Numbered from the stretch's first letter, positions 36,637 to 47,265 are shown. The stretch: 64,000 nt of DNA from Paenibacillus xerothermodurans (GCF_002220865.2 NZ_NHRJ02000001.1:186001-250000), one strand, 5' to 3'. The notes: generated by a model from the sequence alone, not told the origin. A program made the numbers and translations.

Positions 36637-37128
36637 TCAACGGAAATTTAAGAACTGTAATTCCAGCGGCAGATCTGCTTTACGAAGCAGTTGCATCACC
36701 TGCTGCAAATCGTCCTTGCTCTTGCCTGTCACCCGTATTTGATCGCCCTGTATTTGACTTTTTACTTTCAGCTTCGAGTCTCGAATCAAAACGTTGATCT
36801 TCTTCGCGTTGTCCTGATCGATACCCTGTCTTAGCTTGATTCTTTGTCGTACCGTGGAACCCGCTCCGGCTTCCACTTTGCTATACTCTAAATTTTTCAG
36901 AGCGATGCCGCGCTTCGCCATTTTGGAATGCAGGATGTCCAACACGTTTGTGAGCTTAAAATCATCATCCGACACAATGACAAGCTCTTCCTTTTCCAGT
37001 TCGATCTTGCTCTTGCTGTTTTTGAAGTCAAAGCGGGTAGCTATTTCTTTCTCGGCCTGGTTGATTGCATTGTTTAATTCTTGCATGTCCAGCTTGGACA
37101 CAATATCGAAAGAACTTTCCGAACTCAT
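36637..37128 (-). CDS. yajQ: YajQ-family nucleotide-binding protein
   Basis: A 163-residue protein with two ferredoxin-like domains: [32 protein letters not shown] and the end [13 protein letters not shown]. Homologues bind cyclic di-GMP or RNA; the role in Firmicutes is not settled. It is followed by a terminator and preceded by rodZ-like ymfM 94 bp upstream. Confidence 0.93.
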   Translation of the reverse strand: MSSESSFDIVSKLDMQELNNAINQAEKEIATRFDFKNSKSKIELEKEELVIVSDDDFKLTNVLDILHSKMAKRGIALKNLEYSKVEAGAGSTVRQRIKLRQGIDQDNAKKINVLIRDSKLKVKSQIQGDQIRVTGKSKDDLQQVMQLLRKADLPLELQFLNFR

Positions 37129-37222
37129 GTCTACACTTCCTTTTTATTCATAATTCTTGACTAATATTAAAATACCATAACAAACACCCTCAGCCAAGGC
37201 AAAGGGTGTGTTGTTTCGGGTG

Positions 37223-38077
37223 CTATGCCTTTATCAAATCGAACTGAACCCGCTTGGGATTCGCTTCGGTCCCTAAATTAATAACAGTACCGTTCACAGT
37301 GAGTTCTACAGCGTTCGCGCGGCCAAAATTCATGTCAGCAGTGGCTGGCACTTCCCAGGTTTGGGTTACACCGTGGTCAAAGCTGCCGTATGCGAGCCGC
37401 TCTTTCTTTGCACCGAGGGAATGCACGGATATCCAACACGCTTCCCCGGTCACTTTAGCTTGTATCATTAACTTATCGGCGTTTTTAACCGTGTAAAAAT
37501 CCTTGCCGCCTTGACTTTTCACAAGTTTCACTTCCGCTGCGGGAGCAGTGACGGGCGCCGGTGCAGGAGCCGCTTGCGTGTCAGGCTGCGGAGCCGAATA
37601 AGTTGCGTCAGTAATGTCCGCCGCCGGCGCAGGCTCTATTTTATCGGTGACGCGAGTGGGTTCCTCGTTCGGATTGGCATCTGTCTGATCACCGCTATAT
37701 GTCGTATTGATATAGTAATAAATGATCCCCATAATGAGAACTACGAACGCTATCATCATAACAGTGGAAGCCCACCGGCCGATTTTCTCAGTGTTGCGTG
37801 AAGTTCGTTTGCTGCGTACCGGCTCAACGTGCTCGACCGCCGGGCCAGGATTCACGCTTTTATACATCTGCAGCACTTCTGTCGGGTCCAACCCGACCGC
37901 CTCTGAATAGGTCTTAATAAACGCCCTGACATAAAAAGCTCCCGGCAGTATTTTATAATTGCCTTCCTCGATCGCTTCCAGATAACGTTTGCGAATTTTT
38001 GTCGTTTCTTGTAAATCCTCAAGCGATATTTTTCGTTCCAGTCGTGCTTTTTTAAGTATTTGACCAAGTTCGGACAT
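37223..38077 (-). CDS. RodZ-like helix-turn-helix membrane protein (YmfM)
   Basis: A 284-residue protein. The N-terminal Cro/CI-type HTH (about 5-70, LGQILKKARLERKISLEDLQETT) is followed by a basic linker, one TM helix (about 103-125) and a Pro/Ala-rich extracellular linker. A C-terminal DUF4115 beta domain (about 190-284, WISVHSLGAKKERLAYG) ends it. This is the architecture of RodZ, which links MreB to the elongation machinery. It occupies the B. subtilis ymfM position. Confidence 0.9.
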   Translation of the reverse strand: MSELGQILKKARLERKISLEDLQETTKIRKRYLEAIEEGNYKILPGAFYVRAFIKTYSEAVGLDPTEVLQMYKSVNPGPAVEHVEPVRSKRTSRNTEKIGRWASTVMMIAFVVLIMGIIYYYINTTYSGDQTDANPNEEPTRVTDKIEPAPAADITDATYSAPQPDTQAAPAPAPVTAPAAEVKLVKSQGGKDFYTVKNADKLMIQAKVTGEACWISVHSLGAKKERLAYGSFDHGVTQTWEVPATADMNFGRANAVELTVNGTVINLGTEANPKRVQFDLIKA

Positions 38078-38112
38078 GTTCTCACCCCTTTCAGCTGCAC
38101 GTGATGTTGTAT

Positions 38113-38877
38113 TTAATAATCGTTAAAACCGTTGGTCAATGTCTCATAAGTAATTTCTTCGTCGGGTGTGGAGCGCAGTTCCACTATGTAGTCAAAATGC
38201 TCATATGTATACTCAGACTCTCGAATAAAAATATCCGGATGCTCGATTACTTTGGTCGATGGCATAGACATAATGTCCTGCAGTAACGAGTAGTGTTTTT
38301 CATTCGACCGAAATGTAGACACGATCCCATCGATGATGAACACATTATTCGGCGACATTTCATCCTCTGACAGCTGGCTGCGAACGGTTTGCCGCAGCAG
38401 CGTCGAGGAAACAAACGTCCAGCGTTTATTCGAGCACACACTTCCCGCAATAATCGACTCCGTTTTGCCGACACGGGGCATACCTCGCAGCCCTATGACA
38501 TGATTTCCTTCGCGTTTGAAAATTTCACCGAGGAAGTCCACGAGCAGTCCTAATTCGTCACGGGTAAACCGAAACGTTTTCCGGTCATCCGAATCTCTTT
38601 CAATATAGCGTCCGTGCCGCACGGCCAAAATATCCACCAGCTTCGGCTCGCGAAGTGCAGTCACAGTGATGTTATCCACTTTCTTTAACATCTTACCCAT
38701 CAATGCGATTTTTTCATCGTCATTGGTTTGTAGAAGCATGCCGCGTGTCCGATCCTCCACCCCATTGATCGTGACTATATTAATATCAAGCATCCCCATC
38801 AGGGATGCGACATCTCCTAACAGGCCCGGGCGATTTTTGTGTATTCGGTATTCCATATACCACTGCTTGGTCTCCAT
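38113..38877 (-). CDS. ymfK: YmfK, DUF3388 (ACT plus P-loop) protein
   Basis: A 254-residue protein. Residues 1-80 look like an ACT domain (EYRIHKNRPGLLGDVASLMG). A P-loop then follows (GMPRVGKTES, residues 132-141), with FIIDG as a possible Walker B. This suggests a ligand-sensing NTPase, but no function is established. The ATG at 38877 follows GAGG by eight bases. It lies just upstream of ymfM, as in Bacillus. Confidence 0.88.
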   Translation of the reverse strand: METKQWYMEYRIHKNRPGLLGDVASLMGMLDINIVTINGVEDRTRGMLLQTNDDEKIALMGKMLKKVDNITVTALREPKLVDILAVRHGRYIERDSDDRKTFRFTRDELGLLVDFLGEIFKREGNHVIGLRGMPRVGKTESIIAGSVCSNKRWTFVSSTLLRQTVRSQLSEDEMSPNNVFIIDGIVSTFRSNEKHYSLLQDIMSMPSTKVIEHPDIFIRESEYTYEHFDYIVELRSTPDEEITYETLTNGFNDY

Positions 38878-38983
38878 TGTTTGCACCTCGTGTGATGTTA
38901 AGTGCCCATCTGATAATTTTTAGACATAGTACGAAATTATTCTCCAACATTCGATAAAATCCTGCTCGGCAAGGTCAAAAAAG

Positions 38984-39811
38984 TTACTCAGGCTTGCTAA
39001 CAGTTATTTCCTCCAAGTTATACTGCGTAACACCGGGCGTCCAACCGCCTTGAATGTATCCAAGTAATCTAGAGAAAATGATTTCCCACTGCAAATTGAC
39101 CGTGGTTGAAGCCATGTTCATGATTGGAACGTGGAGCGACTTCATCCGTTGAAGCAGGGAGTCCTGCAATGGCGAATACACCACAATCCAGTCCGGTCGC
39201 TGCTGCCTTACTCGAGCTTGAAATTCGGAATACCAGCCTTCAGCATCTGACAATGATATATGCTCAGCTTCTTCCGATGGAGCCCAAAGCGAAGGAATTG
39301 GGTTATTGGATTGTGTCACCCACTCTATCGTTTTGCCGATCACCTGCTGCTGTTTTACCCACTCCTGCCACTGGGTTTCCATAAAGCCGGGGCCCGTTTG
39401 CTTCCACATAATTTGAGATGAGTCCAGCGCCATCGGCACGGTCACAGAGTCGTCCAGTAAGATCCATTTTTGTTCAGCCAAATTGACCGCGGCACCGGCC
39501 GCCTGACGGGCGAGATCACTTCCTATGACAATCACATAGTCATACGGTGCTGACAGTATATTAGAAATAGCCTGCTGATCGATTGCACCAACTGATTGCA
39601 TCCATTCAAAAGCGATATGCTGCGTGTTCCTCCACTGGGTTAGATTTTTCTGGATGATAGCAGCTGACTCCGGCGGCAACCCCTGTTTAGTGATCACAAG
39701 TAATGAATGCTTCTTTTGCAAGAGTGCAGGATCAATTTCTGGAATATTTTTACCACAGCCAGTTAACAGTAAGATGGAAACAAATAACAAATAAAACGCG
39801 CGTTTCACCAT
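38984..39811 (-). CDS. Lipoprotein, BMP/Med-like
   Basis: A 275-residue exported lipoprotein with lipobox LLTGC (Cys19). The body has alternating alpha/beta segments (YDYVIVIGSDLARQ, PDWIVVYSPLQDSL, VPIMNMASTTVNLQW) like a periplasmic-binding-type fold. It recalls the BMP family and B. subtilis Med. There is no ABC permease or ATPase beside it, so a transport role is not supported by context. Two GC-rich hairpins lie in the 257-bp gap upstream. Confidence 0.7.
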   Translation of the reverse strand: MVKRAFYLLFVSILLLTGCGKNIPEIDPALLQKKHSLLVITKQGLPPESAAIIQKNLTQWRNTQHIAFEWMQSVGAIDQQAISNILSAPYDYVIVIGSDLARQAAGAAVNLAEQKWILLDDSVTVPMALDSSQIMWKQTGPGFMETQWQEWVKQQQVIGKTIEWVTQSNNPIPSLWAPSEEAEHISLSDAEGWYSEFQARVRQQRPDWIVVYSPLQDSLLQRMKSLHVPIMNMASTTVNLQWEIIFSRLLGYIQGGWTPGVTQYNLEEITVSKPE

Positions 39812-39870
39812 AATAAAACATCTTCCAGCCTTTCACGATTTAGTCATTTAAGTATATCATGAAAAGCATA

Positions 39871-39898
39871 GAAAAGCCTCCTGCTAGAGGAGGCTTTC
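39871..39898 (-). terminator. Terminator hairpin upstream of the lipoprotein gene (after ymfJ)
   Basis: The 10-bp perfect stem AAAGCCTCCT / AGGAGGCTTT with a 5-base loop is followed by TCTATGCTTTT on the minus strand. Confidence 0.8.
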
Positions 39899-40068
39899 AT
39901 AGCGTCAAGAATTTCTGCAAGATCTGGCGGGCGGACGACCAAGCCCAGCCGGCACTGGAGGAGCAGAAGTGTCACTTATTATCCCGCTCATCCGAGCAGC
40001 ACTTTCTCGACAAGATGAGGCCTCCTACACAGAGGCCCGACGGTATGTGTAAAAAAGGCAATTAGAAG

Positions 40069-40332
40069 TCACACGGTTTGTTGTGCAGGTGTGACAAGCT
40101 TCACCATCAGACGCGCGATGGTTTTCTGCTCTTCCTGATTCGCCACATCCCACAGTTGCTTTAAGACGCGTTCTTGGCTGTTTTCCGCGTCCACATTCTT
40201 GGCTAGAAAATCTCCGATTTCCACAGCCAGTTTGTTAATGGTCTCTTCCTTCATCCCCGACTGTTCCGCTTGCTGTACACGCTCATTCAAAAACTCTTTC
40301 CAGCGGTCGAATACGTTCAACACTGTTGCCAT
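40069..40332 (-). CDS. ymfJ: YmfJ-like DUF3243 protein
   Basis: An 87-residue helical protein: VFDRWKEFLNERVQQAEQSGM, then EIGDFLAKNVDAENSQERVL, LWDVANQEEQ and ARLMVKLV. It matches the DUF3243 pattern and sits at the ymfJ position between ymfI and ymfK. Function unknown. AGGAGG precedes the start. Confidence 0.9.
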   Translation of the reverse strand: MATVLNVFDRWKEFLNERVQQAEQSGMKEETINKLAVEIGDFLAKNVDAENSQERVLKQLWDVANQEEQKTIARLMVKLVTPAQQTV

Positions 40333-40408
40333 ATTTGGGTAAGCCTCCTTTATTGAAGTACACTACGCTTACTAATGTTCGCAAAAAGGAGGCAAATTAT
40401 GCAGACCG

Positions 40409-41167
40409 TCAGGTGAGCCAGCCGCCGTTGGGGCTGATTATTTGACCTGTGATATAGCCTGATTCCGGCAATGCCAGAAAATAAACTAAGGATGCAATCT
40501 CGTTCGGATGTGCAAAACGGCCGGCCGGGATCTCCTGCTCAATGGCTTCTTTTTCCGCCGAATTGAAGTTGCCCATCATGTCAGTATCAACAGCGCCGGG
40601 AGCAACGGCATTCACTGTTACGCCCGAGGGAGCCAGCTCTTTTGCGAGAGCTTTCGTGAAAGCGTTGATCCCGCCTTTGGCGGTTGAATAAATGACTTCA
40701 CAGGAGGCGCCGGATATCCCCCAGATGGATGACACATTAATAATACGACCATATTTCTCGCTGATCATAGACTGCATGAAATGCTGTGTGGTGAGAAACG
40801 TCCCCTTGAGATTGACGCTCATTACATCGTCCCATTGTTCCTCACTAACATCAGAGAGCAGACCGTAATGAGCGATGCCGGCATTATTCACTAGTATATC
40901 CGGGACCATATCGTGCTGCTGCAATTTCTCATGCAGTCTCACGATTTGCTCTTTGCTGCGTAAATCCGCCGTGGCCGTGAGTACTTTGGCGCCATGCTGC
41001 ATACAGGTGCGTGCGGTTTCGTTCGCCGCTTCATGTGACTGCAAATAATGGATAACCACGTTCATGCCAACGGAAGCAAACCGCTCCGCTATTGCTGCAC
41101 CGATACCTCGGCTGCCGCCGGTGACGAGTACCGTCTGCTCCGGGAACGGCCGGTGGGTCCCACTCAT
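40409..41167 (-). CDS. ymfI: Short-chain dehydrogenase/reductase (YmfI)
   Basis: A 252-residue classical SDR. The cofactor motif TGGSRGIG suggests NADP preference. NNAG and the catalytic Ser-Tyr-Lys (NVSSIWG then YSTAKGG) are present, and the end SGYITGQIISPNGGW is FabG-like. The specific substrate is unknown. It overlaps ymfH by four bases, and the ymfF-ymfH-ymfI order is conserved in Bacillus. Confidence 0.92.
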   Translation of the reverse strand: MSGTHRPFPEQTVLVTGGSRGIGAAIAERFASVGMNVVIHYLQSHEAANETARTCMQHGAKVLTATADLRSKEQIVRLHEKLQQHDMVPDILVNNAGIAHYGLLSDVSEEQWDDVMSVNLKGTFLTTQHFMQSMISEKYGRIINVSSIWGISGASCEVIYSTAKGGINAFTKALAKELAPSGVTVNAVAPGAVDTDMMGNFNSAEKEAIEQEIPAGRFAHPNEIASLVYFLALPESGYITGQIISPNGGWLT

Positions 41168-42450
41168 CCTTGTTCACTTCTTACGATGGAAGCAGCCAAT
41201 TGATTCCAATTAAAATGTTCACGGAGGCGCGCGTTAACGTCGTCTAAAGTCATTCGTTCGTACACCGGCAATATATCGAACAAATCGATGTCCTTAAAAC
41301 GGTACTTCGTGAATTCATTCGCGATGGCTTCCGGGGAATTCAACTGGCGCAAAAACCCGCCGATTTTCTTCTTACGGCTGCGCTCAAAGTCATCATTGTT
41401 CACGCCCTGCTCCTTCACCGCGTCAATTTCTTCACGTACTGTTGCGATCAACCGCTCAGGATCCTTTGTGTCCCCGCCTATGACCGAGAACGCATAGTTT
41501 TCACCGATATTGTATTCACTGCCAAAATTGTCTGATATCAGCTGCTCATCATACAGCTTTTGATAGATGTCCGAGCTTGGGCTGAGCAGGACGTCCAGCA
41601 ACACGCGCATAGTTAATTCCCTCTTCAACATGCCATTGCCCGCCGCGGTCTGCTCAGGCTCCTTGCAGCCGAACAAGCATTTGGGGAGGGATACGGGCAG
41701 CACCGCCACTTTTTCCCGCTGCTTCACGGAAGGCGGCTCCTCCTCGAAGTGCCGCTGGATGGCCCCTTGCGGTTTATAATCTTTACCCGCTTGGTTTTTC
41801 TTCACCAATTCCAATATTTCCTCTGGCTTGACACCGCCCACCACGAACAAATTCATATTACTTGGGTGGTAAAACGTATTGTAACAATCGTACAACAGTT
41901 CCTTTGTGATGCGTGAAATGGATTCTATCGTGCCTGCTATATCAATTTGAATTGGATGCTTGTGATACATCGTCTCAATTAGCCCAAAATACGCCCGCCA
42001 GTCCGGATTGTCCTGATACATCTTGATCTCTTGACCGATGATCCCCTTTTCCTTCTCCACACTTTCCTCCGTAAAATGAGGTTTTTGCACGAAGTTCAAC
42101 AGCGTCACCAGATTTTCGTGGATATGCTCGGTCGCTGAAAACAGATAAGCGGTTCGGTCAAAGCTGGTAAATGCATTCGCTGATGCGCCGCGTGCCGCAA
42201 ATTGTGAGAAGACGTCACCTGTCGGTTCCTCGAACATTTTGTGCTCCAGAAAATGAGCGATGCCGTCGGGAACCTTTATGTCCTCACCGCCTGCCACCTG
42301 GAAGTGATTGTCCATCGAACCGTATTTGGTGGAAAAGGTGGCGTAAGTTTTAGCAAACCCTTCTTTCGGCAACACGTACACGGATAATCCGTTGGGCAGC
42401 TGCTCGCTGTACAGCGTTTCTTTTACATGGGGATACGGTATCTCCTTCAT
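41164..42450 (-). CDS. ymfH: M16-family zinc peptidase-like protein (YmfH)
   Basis: A 428-residue M16 protein with the inverted zinc motif intact: HFLEHKMFE, plus a downstream Glu in EKEKGIIGQEIKMYQD. Paired with YmfF, which lacks the motif, it probably forms an active/inactive heterodimer like mitochondrial processing peptidase; that pairing is inference from the family. Three bases separate it from ymfF. Confidence 0.92.
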   Translation of the reverse strand: MKEIPYPHVKETLYSEQLPNGLSVYVLPKEGFAKTYATFSTKYGSMDNHFQVAGGEDIKVPDGIAHFLEHKMFEEPTGDVFSQFAARGASANAFTSFDRTAYLFSATEHIHENLVTLLNFVQKPHFTEESVEKEKGIIGQEIKMYQDNPDWRAYFGLIETMYHKHPIQIDIAGTIESISRITKELLYDCYNTFYHPSNMNLFVVGGVKPEEILELVKKNQAGKDYKPQGAIQRHFEEEPPSVKQREKVAVLPVSLPKCLFGCKEPEQTAAGNGMLKRELTMRVLLDVLLSPSSDIYQKLYDEQLISDNFGSEYNIGENYAFSVIGGDTKDPERLIATVREEIDAVKEQGVNNDDFERSRKKKIGGFLRQLNSPEAIANEFTKYRFKDIDLFDILPVYERMTLDDVNARLREHFNWNQLAASIVRSEQG

Positions 42451-42453
42451 GTG

Positions 42454-43737
42454 TTATTCTCCCCCTTTACGATCGCGCAAAAAATAAATGGTATCAAGCT
42501 GGACTTTTTCGGCCGCGGCTTGGATCTGCTCTTTTGACACGGTGTTCACTTCCTCAATCAGAGAAGGCACAGTTCTTTCCACACCGGCCAGTATATTATT
42601 GAAATCAAAAGCGATTATCTCGAAGGCCGAATCCTGCAGCTCACGAAGATGTCCCGAAATCATCGCTTTCGTTTGCTGCATTTCCATGTCGTTGATGTCA
42701 CCCGCCTGTAGTGCATCCAACTGCTTACGGATGATGTCAACCGCTTTGTCATAATTATCGATCTCGATGCCGGATTGAATAGTCAATATGCCTTTGTGGC
42801 CGTCGAACCGGGACGATGCATAATAGGCGAGACTTGCTTTTTCACGGACATTGGTGAACAGCTTGGAGTGCGGGTAGCCGCCCAGGATGCCATTGTACAT
42901 CAGCATCGTCGGATATGCCTGATCCGCATAAGTTGTGTGGGCACGTAAACCCATGTTGAGCTTGCCTTGATTCACATCAATTTTTTCAACGACCACTTTC
43001 ACATCCTCGACTGCGCGGTGCTCTGGCCTGGTGGTATATGCACCAGCAGCTTGTCGATCTACCCCGAAGCTGGCCTCCACGATGGGCATCACCTGCTTCA
43101 GTGTAGTGTGTCCCACCACGTATACGTCGATTGGCGAGGTGTGCAACCACTGTTGAAAACGATCATACAGCTCGTTTGCTGTGATAGCCTGCAGCGCCGG
43201 AATGTTGCCAAGCGGGTGCAGCCGGTATGGTTCATGTTTGCACATTTCTTCGATACACCGCTCGGCGGCATATCTAATTTTATCGTTTACGATAGCTTCA
43301 ATGCGCTTCTGCAGGGTGACTTTTTCAGATTCAACATATTTTTGTACGAAGCGGCCGTCTTCCTTTGCCGGATTGGTGATGGCCTCGCCTGCAAAGCGCA
43401 TGCCTTGTTCCAGTAAGGATTCAGCACTATTCACAAATTGATCTTCGATCAGATCCATTCTAAATTGCACCATCTGATAGTCGCCGCGCTTGTAAATATC
43501 AAAGCCGAAGCCAGCGCCATATAAATCATCCAGCCGTTCTCTGAACTTTTGAGTTTCCGGATACGCCTGCGATCCACGGCGCAGCACAAAAGGACTGAAT
43601 GCGGTGGAAGTCACGGTTTCCTCCTGCAAAGGAGTGCCGATATAAACCGACACAGCGTAAGTTTTAAACTGATCCGTGGGCAGCACATGCACACGTATAT
43701 TTCGAACGCTGCCGCGCTCAAATTGAATGTTTTTCAA
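42454..43737 (-). CDS. ymfF: Catalytically incomplete M16-family protein (YmfF)
   Basis: A 427-residue M16-fold protein. At the position of HxxEH it reads TAFSPFVLRRGSQAYPE, so the zinc site is absent. The second-half LuxS-like domain (HTTYADQAYPTMLMYNGILGGYPHSKLF) is normal. The TTG at 43737 lies ten bases after AAAGGAG; a longer frame from 43764 begins before that site. Likely the structural partner of YmfH. Confidence 0.9.
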   Translation of the reverse strand: MKNIQFERGSVRNIRVHVLPTDQFKTYAVSVYIGTPLQEETVTSTAFSPFVLRRGSQAYPETQKFRERLDDLYGAGFGFDIYKRGDYQMVQFRMDLIEDQFVNSAESLLEQGMRFAGEAITNPAKEDGRFVQKYVESEKVTLQKRIEAIVNDKIRYAAERCIEEMCKHEPYRLHPLGNIPALQAITANELYDRFQQWLHTSPIDVYVVGHTTLKQVMPIVEASFGVDRQAAGAYTTRPEHRAVEDVKVVVEKIDVNQGKLNMGLRAHTTYADQAYPTMLMYNGILGGYPHSKLFTNVREKASLAYYASSRFDGHKGILTIQSGIEIDNYDKAVDIIRKQLDALQAGDINDMEMQQTKAMISGHLRELQDSAFEIIAFDFNNILAGVERTVPSLIEEVNTVSKEQIQAAAEKVQLDTIYFLRDRKGGE

Positions 43738-43824
43738 CGGGACACTGCTCCTTTCTCTCTTCAAGTACCATTATATTCCTTGAGAAACAGAAGAAGCAAC
43801 CGCAAGGGTTACTTCCAAGAAACG

Positions 43825-44595
43825 TTATCTGCAGAAAATGTGCCTTCCTATTTGTTTCACCTGTGGTCTGGACCAGATCCACTCCGACGTGGCGGTTACC
43901 GGGTTGAAATAGTATATGCATCCGCCCGATGGGTCCCAACCATTCAGTGCATCCTGCACCGCTCTCTCCGCTGTCGCATTAGGCTCCAGCCAAATTTGGC
44001 CGTCGGCGACTGCGGTGAATGCGCCGGGCTGGAATATAACACCCGACGGCGTGTTCGGAAAAGCCGGAGAATTCACCCGGTTTAAAATAACCGCCGCTAC
44101 CGCTACTTGACCGATGTATGGCTCACCCCGAGCCTCTCCATACACCGCGTTGGCCATAATCCGCAAGTCCTGCGCGGATAATCCACGCTGGCTGGAAGGC
44201 GCCATATTCCCGGCAGCTGGCGCTCCTCCTCCACCACCGCCCGCAGCTCCACCTTGCGCCGGTTCAGCGGCGGTCGGACGATAATTTTTTGTAGCTTCCC
44301 ACAATCTCAGCTTGGTGCGATCTCCCGCGATGCCGTCCACGTCCAGACCGAATTCGGATTGAAACCATTTCACGGATCTTAATGTGTTATACCCGAAATC
44401 GCCGTCCACATCCCCATGATAGAAGCCCAAAAATTTGAGACGCCCTTGCAACTCATACACATCTCTACCTGTCGCTCCATATTGGAGGTCAGCTTCGGTG
44501 AATGTTTGCTCTGAGCCAAAGTAATGTTTGATCTCATAACAGGAAAATAGGACAAGCACCAAGCACAACGTAACATACACTAAACGTTTGTTCAT
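43825..44595 (-). CDS. sleB: Spore cortex-lytic enzyme SleB
   Basis: A 256-residue lytic transglycosylase that degrades muramic-lactam cortex on germination. It has a signal or anchor helix (about 5-22), a peptidoglycan-binding_1 domain (about 38-100, VYELQGRLKFLGFYHGDVDGDFGYNT), a Gly/Ala/Pro-rich linker (about 110-130) and a SleB/hydrolase_2 domain (about 140-256). The catalytic Glu is in YGEARGEP. A SigG promoter matches exactly 50-79 bp upstream. No ypeB follows, unlike the sleB-ypeB pair of Bacillus. Confidence 0.95.
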   Translation of the reverse strand: MNKRLVYVTLCLVLVLFSCYEIKHYFGSEQTFTEADLQYGATGRDVYELQGRLKFLGFYHGDVDGDFGYNTLRSVKWFQSEFGLDVDGIAGDRTKLRLWEATKNYRPTAAEPAQGGAAGGGGGGAPAAGNMAPSSQRGLSAQDLRIMANAVYGEARGEPYIGQVAVAAVILNRVNSPAFPNTPSGVIFQPGAFTAVADGQIWLEPNATAERAVQDALNGWDPSGGCIYYFNPVTATSEWIWSRPQVKQIGRHIFCR

Positions 44596-44644
44596 TTATC
44601 TCTACGCACCTTTCCCACATCCATTTTGGCAACCTTTTTAAAGT

Positions 44645-44674
44645 TATTATGAGAAAGGCAGAACGCTTCTATTC
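44645..44674 (-). promoter_or_regulatory. SigG promoter of sleB
   Basis: GAATA, exactly 18 bp, then CATAATA on the minus strand. Both elements match the forespore SigG consensus (GHATR and CATWHTA) fully. Confidence 0.85.
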
Positions 44675-44766
44675 ATACAAATCTGGATACAATAGGTCCG
44701 GACCGACAACTGCGAAAAGAGCATGCCGGAAGCCGGCATGCTCGTGATTGAAAAACCCGTAATTTT

Positions 44767-47265
44767 CTACGAGCTCATTCGCGCTTGATATTGTTCCATC
44801 GATACCAGTACCTCGCGCGGTTTACTGCCCTCGTATGGGCCAACGATACCTTTTGCTTCCATCGTATCGATCAACCGGGCCGCCCTCGTGTAGCCTACCC
44901 GCATGCGCCGCTGTAATAAGGACACCGACGCTTGCTTGGCTTCGAGAATAATTTGCACCGCCTGATCGTACAATTCATCTTCAAATTGCTCCTGGGTGTC
45001 AGACTGCTCCTCAATTTGAGGCACCATGTCTTCAACATACTTGGCCTCACCCTGCGTACGCACGTAATTCACCACCGACTCGACTTCGTTGTCGGAGAGA
45101 AATGCGCCCTGTACGCGCACCGGTTTGGACGCACCCATAGGCAGGTACAGCATGTCTCCACGTCCCAGCAGTTTCTCCGCCCCAGCCATATCGAGGATGG
45201 TACGGGAATCGACCTGGGAGGAAACACCGAACGCAATTCTGGAAGGGATGTTCGCCTTGATAACCCCCGTGATAACGTCCACAGAAGGCCGCTGTGTGGC
45301 GATGATCAAATGGATGCCTGCGGCCCGGGCCATTTGTGCCAGCCTGCATATCGCGTCCTCCACGTCGTTGGCCGCCACCATCATCAAATCTGCCAACTCA
45401 TCGACGATGACGACAATGTAAGGCAGCGGCGGTCCGGACTGAGTTTCCAGCAGCATCGCATTGTAACCCTCCATGTTTCTTGTCCCGCTCTTGGAAAAGA
45501 GCTCATATCTCTTTTCCATCTCAAGCACGATTTTTTTCAGCGCCAACGACGCACGCCGCGGATCGGTCACGACCGGAGCAAGCAGATGCGGTATGCCATT
45601 ATATACGTTCAACTCCACCATTTTGGGATCGATCATAAGAAATTTAACTTCATCCGGCTTGGCTTTATACAACACGCTAGTAATGATGCCATTTATGCAC
45701 ACAGATTTACCGGAGCCCGTAGCTCCAGCGACAAGTAAGTGCGGCATCCGCGCCAGATTCCCAATGATCGGCTGACCCGAGATGTCACGACCTAGCGTGA
45801 TAGACAGCCTGGAGCTCGACTCCTGAAAAGCGGTGCTTTCCATCACTTCGCGCATGGTGACAATGGCGACCTCGGTGTTAGGCACTTCAATTCCAATAGC
45901 GGATTTACCAGGAATCGGTGCTTCCATCCGAATATCCTTAGCCGCTAGAGCTAGAGCGATGTCATCTGTGAGGCTGACGATGCGGCTAACTTTAACCCCA
46001 ACATCCGGTTGAATCTCGTATCTAGTGACCGACGGCCCCCTTACGACCTCCAACACTTTGGCTTTGACGCCAAAGCTTTCGAGAGTGGCTTCCAGCTTTC
46101 TAGCTACCGCTTTGTAGTCGAGCGAATCGGCACCTTTAGATTTGTTAGGTTTGGACAACAAATTCAATGATGGCATCTCGTACGGTATGTTGACCGGCTG
46201 ATCACTGATATTGAATTCATCCACCGCCGTATTTTGCGGCTCAGACTGTACGGATGATGAGGAACCGCTTTTTGCTGCCGACTCTGAGGTGCGTGCACTC
46301 TGCGTCGTTTCCAATTGCACATGCTCTTGGAAATCCCGGATCACGGGAATGAGCGGGTCATTCTGGTCTTCACTGTGGTGAGCAGTCCGCTCGTGTGCCT
46401 GGGGGAAGCCGGCGTGCGCAGAGCCTCCAGCCTGCTCGTCCGCTTCCGGCTGTGACTGCTTTCGCTGCTTCGGTTGAAGCAACTCAACAAATACAGACCG
46501 CTTTTTATCACCTTTTTTGGTGCGCTCTGGCTCAGGCTGCAGCGTCTCGTCATCGAATTCGCTGTCAGTAGATACGTATGGTGTCTCCGCCGACTTCCTT
46601 TGCGTTGAACCGGATGTGCTTCTTTTTCTGCGTGCCGACATCTTCCGCTGTATGTATTGACCTAGCATCGATTGGGAAAACGACTTGCGCCCCTGCATTT
46701 TTTGCAAAATGTCCCCAATGGAGATACCCGTCAGGAGCAGAAAGCCAGCTATAAACAACATATACTGAATGAGCTTTGCACCGATATTGGCGAACAAAAA
46801 GTACAATAAAGCGTACATTGTCGCGCCCAGCATGCCGCCGCCCACTTCATTTACTAAAATAGATCGCCCTTTGTCCGTGGACTGCAGCCCTTCCACCATG
46901 CTGCCCCAAGACTGGCTTAAAATAATTCCGGCGGTGAAGTTGCCTTTAGGAAAGAGCTTCTCGAATAAGCCCATATGACTCATAATTAACAACGATAACA
47001 CCATCAACAGGAGGCCCGCTTTACGGGAGGTTCTCCAAACAGGCCATTGTCGTTTGACCATAACGTACAACCCTACATAAATAAACACCAGCGGTATGAT
47101 GAAATCGTAATAACCGATCAGAAATCGGAATAAATAGGTCAGCGCCCGAGCCACCTTGCCTTCCCGGGACAAAGCTATGACCGATAACGTCAATATAATG
47201 ATTCCATACAACTCATATTTTAAATTTGTTTTCATAGTTTTGGCTTTCTTGCTTGCCCTCGCCAA
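44767..47265 (-). CDS. DNA translocase SpoIIIE/FtsK
   Basis: An 832-residue hexameric DNA pump for clearing chromosomes from the septum, including the sporulation septum. It has four or five N-terminal TM helices (residues ~10-180) and a charged, low-complexity linker (about 185-365). The motor follows with Walker A GATGSGKS (about 510-517) and [19 protein letters not shown]-terminal gamma winged helix ([19 protein letters not shown]) ends the protein. The TTG at 47265 is used: GGGGG is eight bases away, and [19 protein letters not shown] matches the basic start of SpoIIIE. Position after tepA-ylzJ agrees. Confidence 0.95.
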   Translation of the reverse strand: MARASKKAKTMKTNLKYELYGIIILTLSVIALSREGKVARALTYLFRFLIGYYDFIIPLVFIYVGLYVMVKRQWPVWRTSRKAGLLLMVLSLLIMSHMGLFEKLFPKGNFTAGIILSQSWGSMVEGLQSTDKGRSILVNEVGGGMLGATMYALLYFLFANIGAKLIQYMLFIAGFLLLTGISIGDILQKMQGRKSFSQSMLGQYIQRKMSARRKRSTSGSTQRKSAETPYVSTDSEFDDETLQPEPERTKKGDKKRSVFVELLQPKQRKQSQPEADEQAGGSAHAGFPQAHERTAHHSEDQNDPLIPVIRDFQEHVQLETTQSARTSESAAKSGSSSSVQSEPQNTAVDEFNISDQPVNIPYEMPSLNLLSKPNKSKGADSLDYKAVARKLEATLESFGVKAKVLEVVRGPSVTRYEIQPDVGVKVSRIVSLTDDIALALAAKDIRMEAPIPGKSAIGIEVPNTEVAIVTMREVMESTAFQESSSRLSITLGRDISGQPIIGNLARMPHLLVAGATGSGKSVCINGIITSVLYKAKPDEVKFLMIDPKMVELNVYNGIPHLLAPVVTDPRRASLALKKIVLEMEKRYELFSKSGTRNMEGYNAMLLETQSGPPLPYIVVIVDELADLMMVAANDVEDAICRLAQMARAAGIHLIIATQRPSVDVITGVIKANIPSRIAFGVSSQVDSRTILDMAGAEKLLGRGDMLYLPMGASKPVRVQGAFLSDNEVESVVNYVRTQGEAKYVEDMVPQIEEQSDTQEQFEDELYDQAVQIILEAKQASVSLLQRRMRVGYTRAARLIDTMEAKGIVGPYEGSKPREVLVSMEQYQARMSS

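Noticed and set aside
45089-45738. Plus-strand frame of 268 codons inside the SpoIIIE/FtsK gene
   Set aside because: It is antisense to the conserved ATPase motor, has His/Arg-rich random composition and no start signal.
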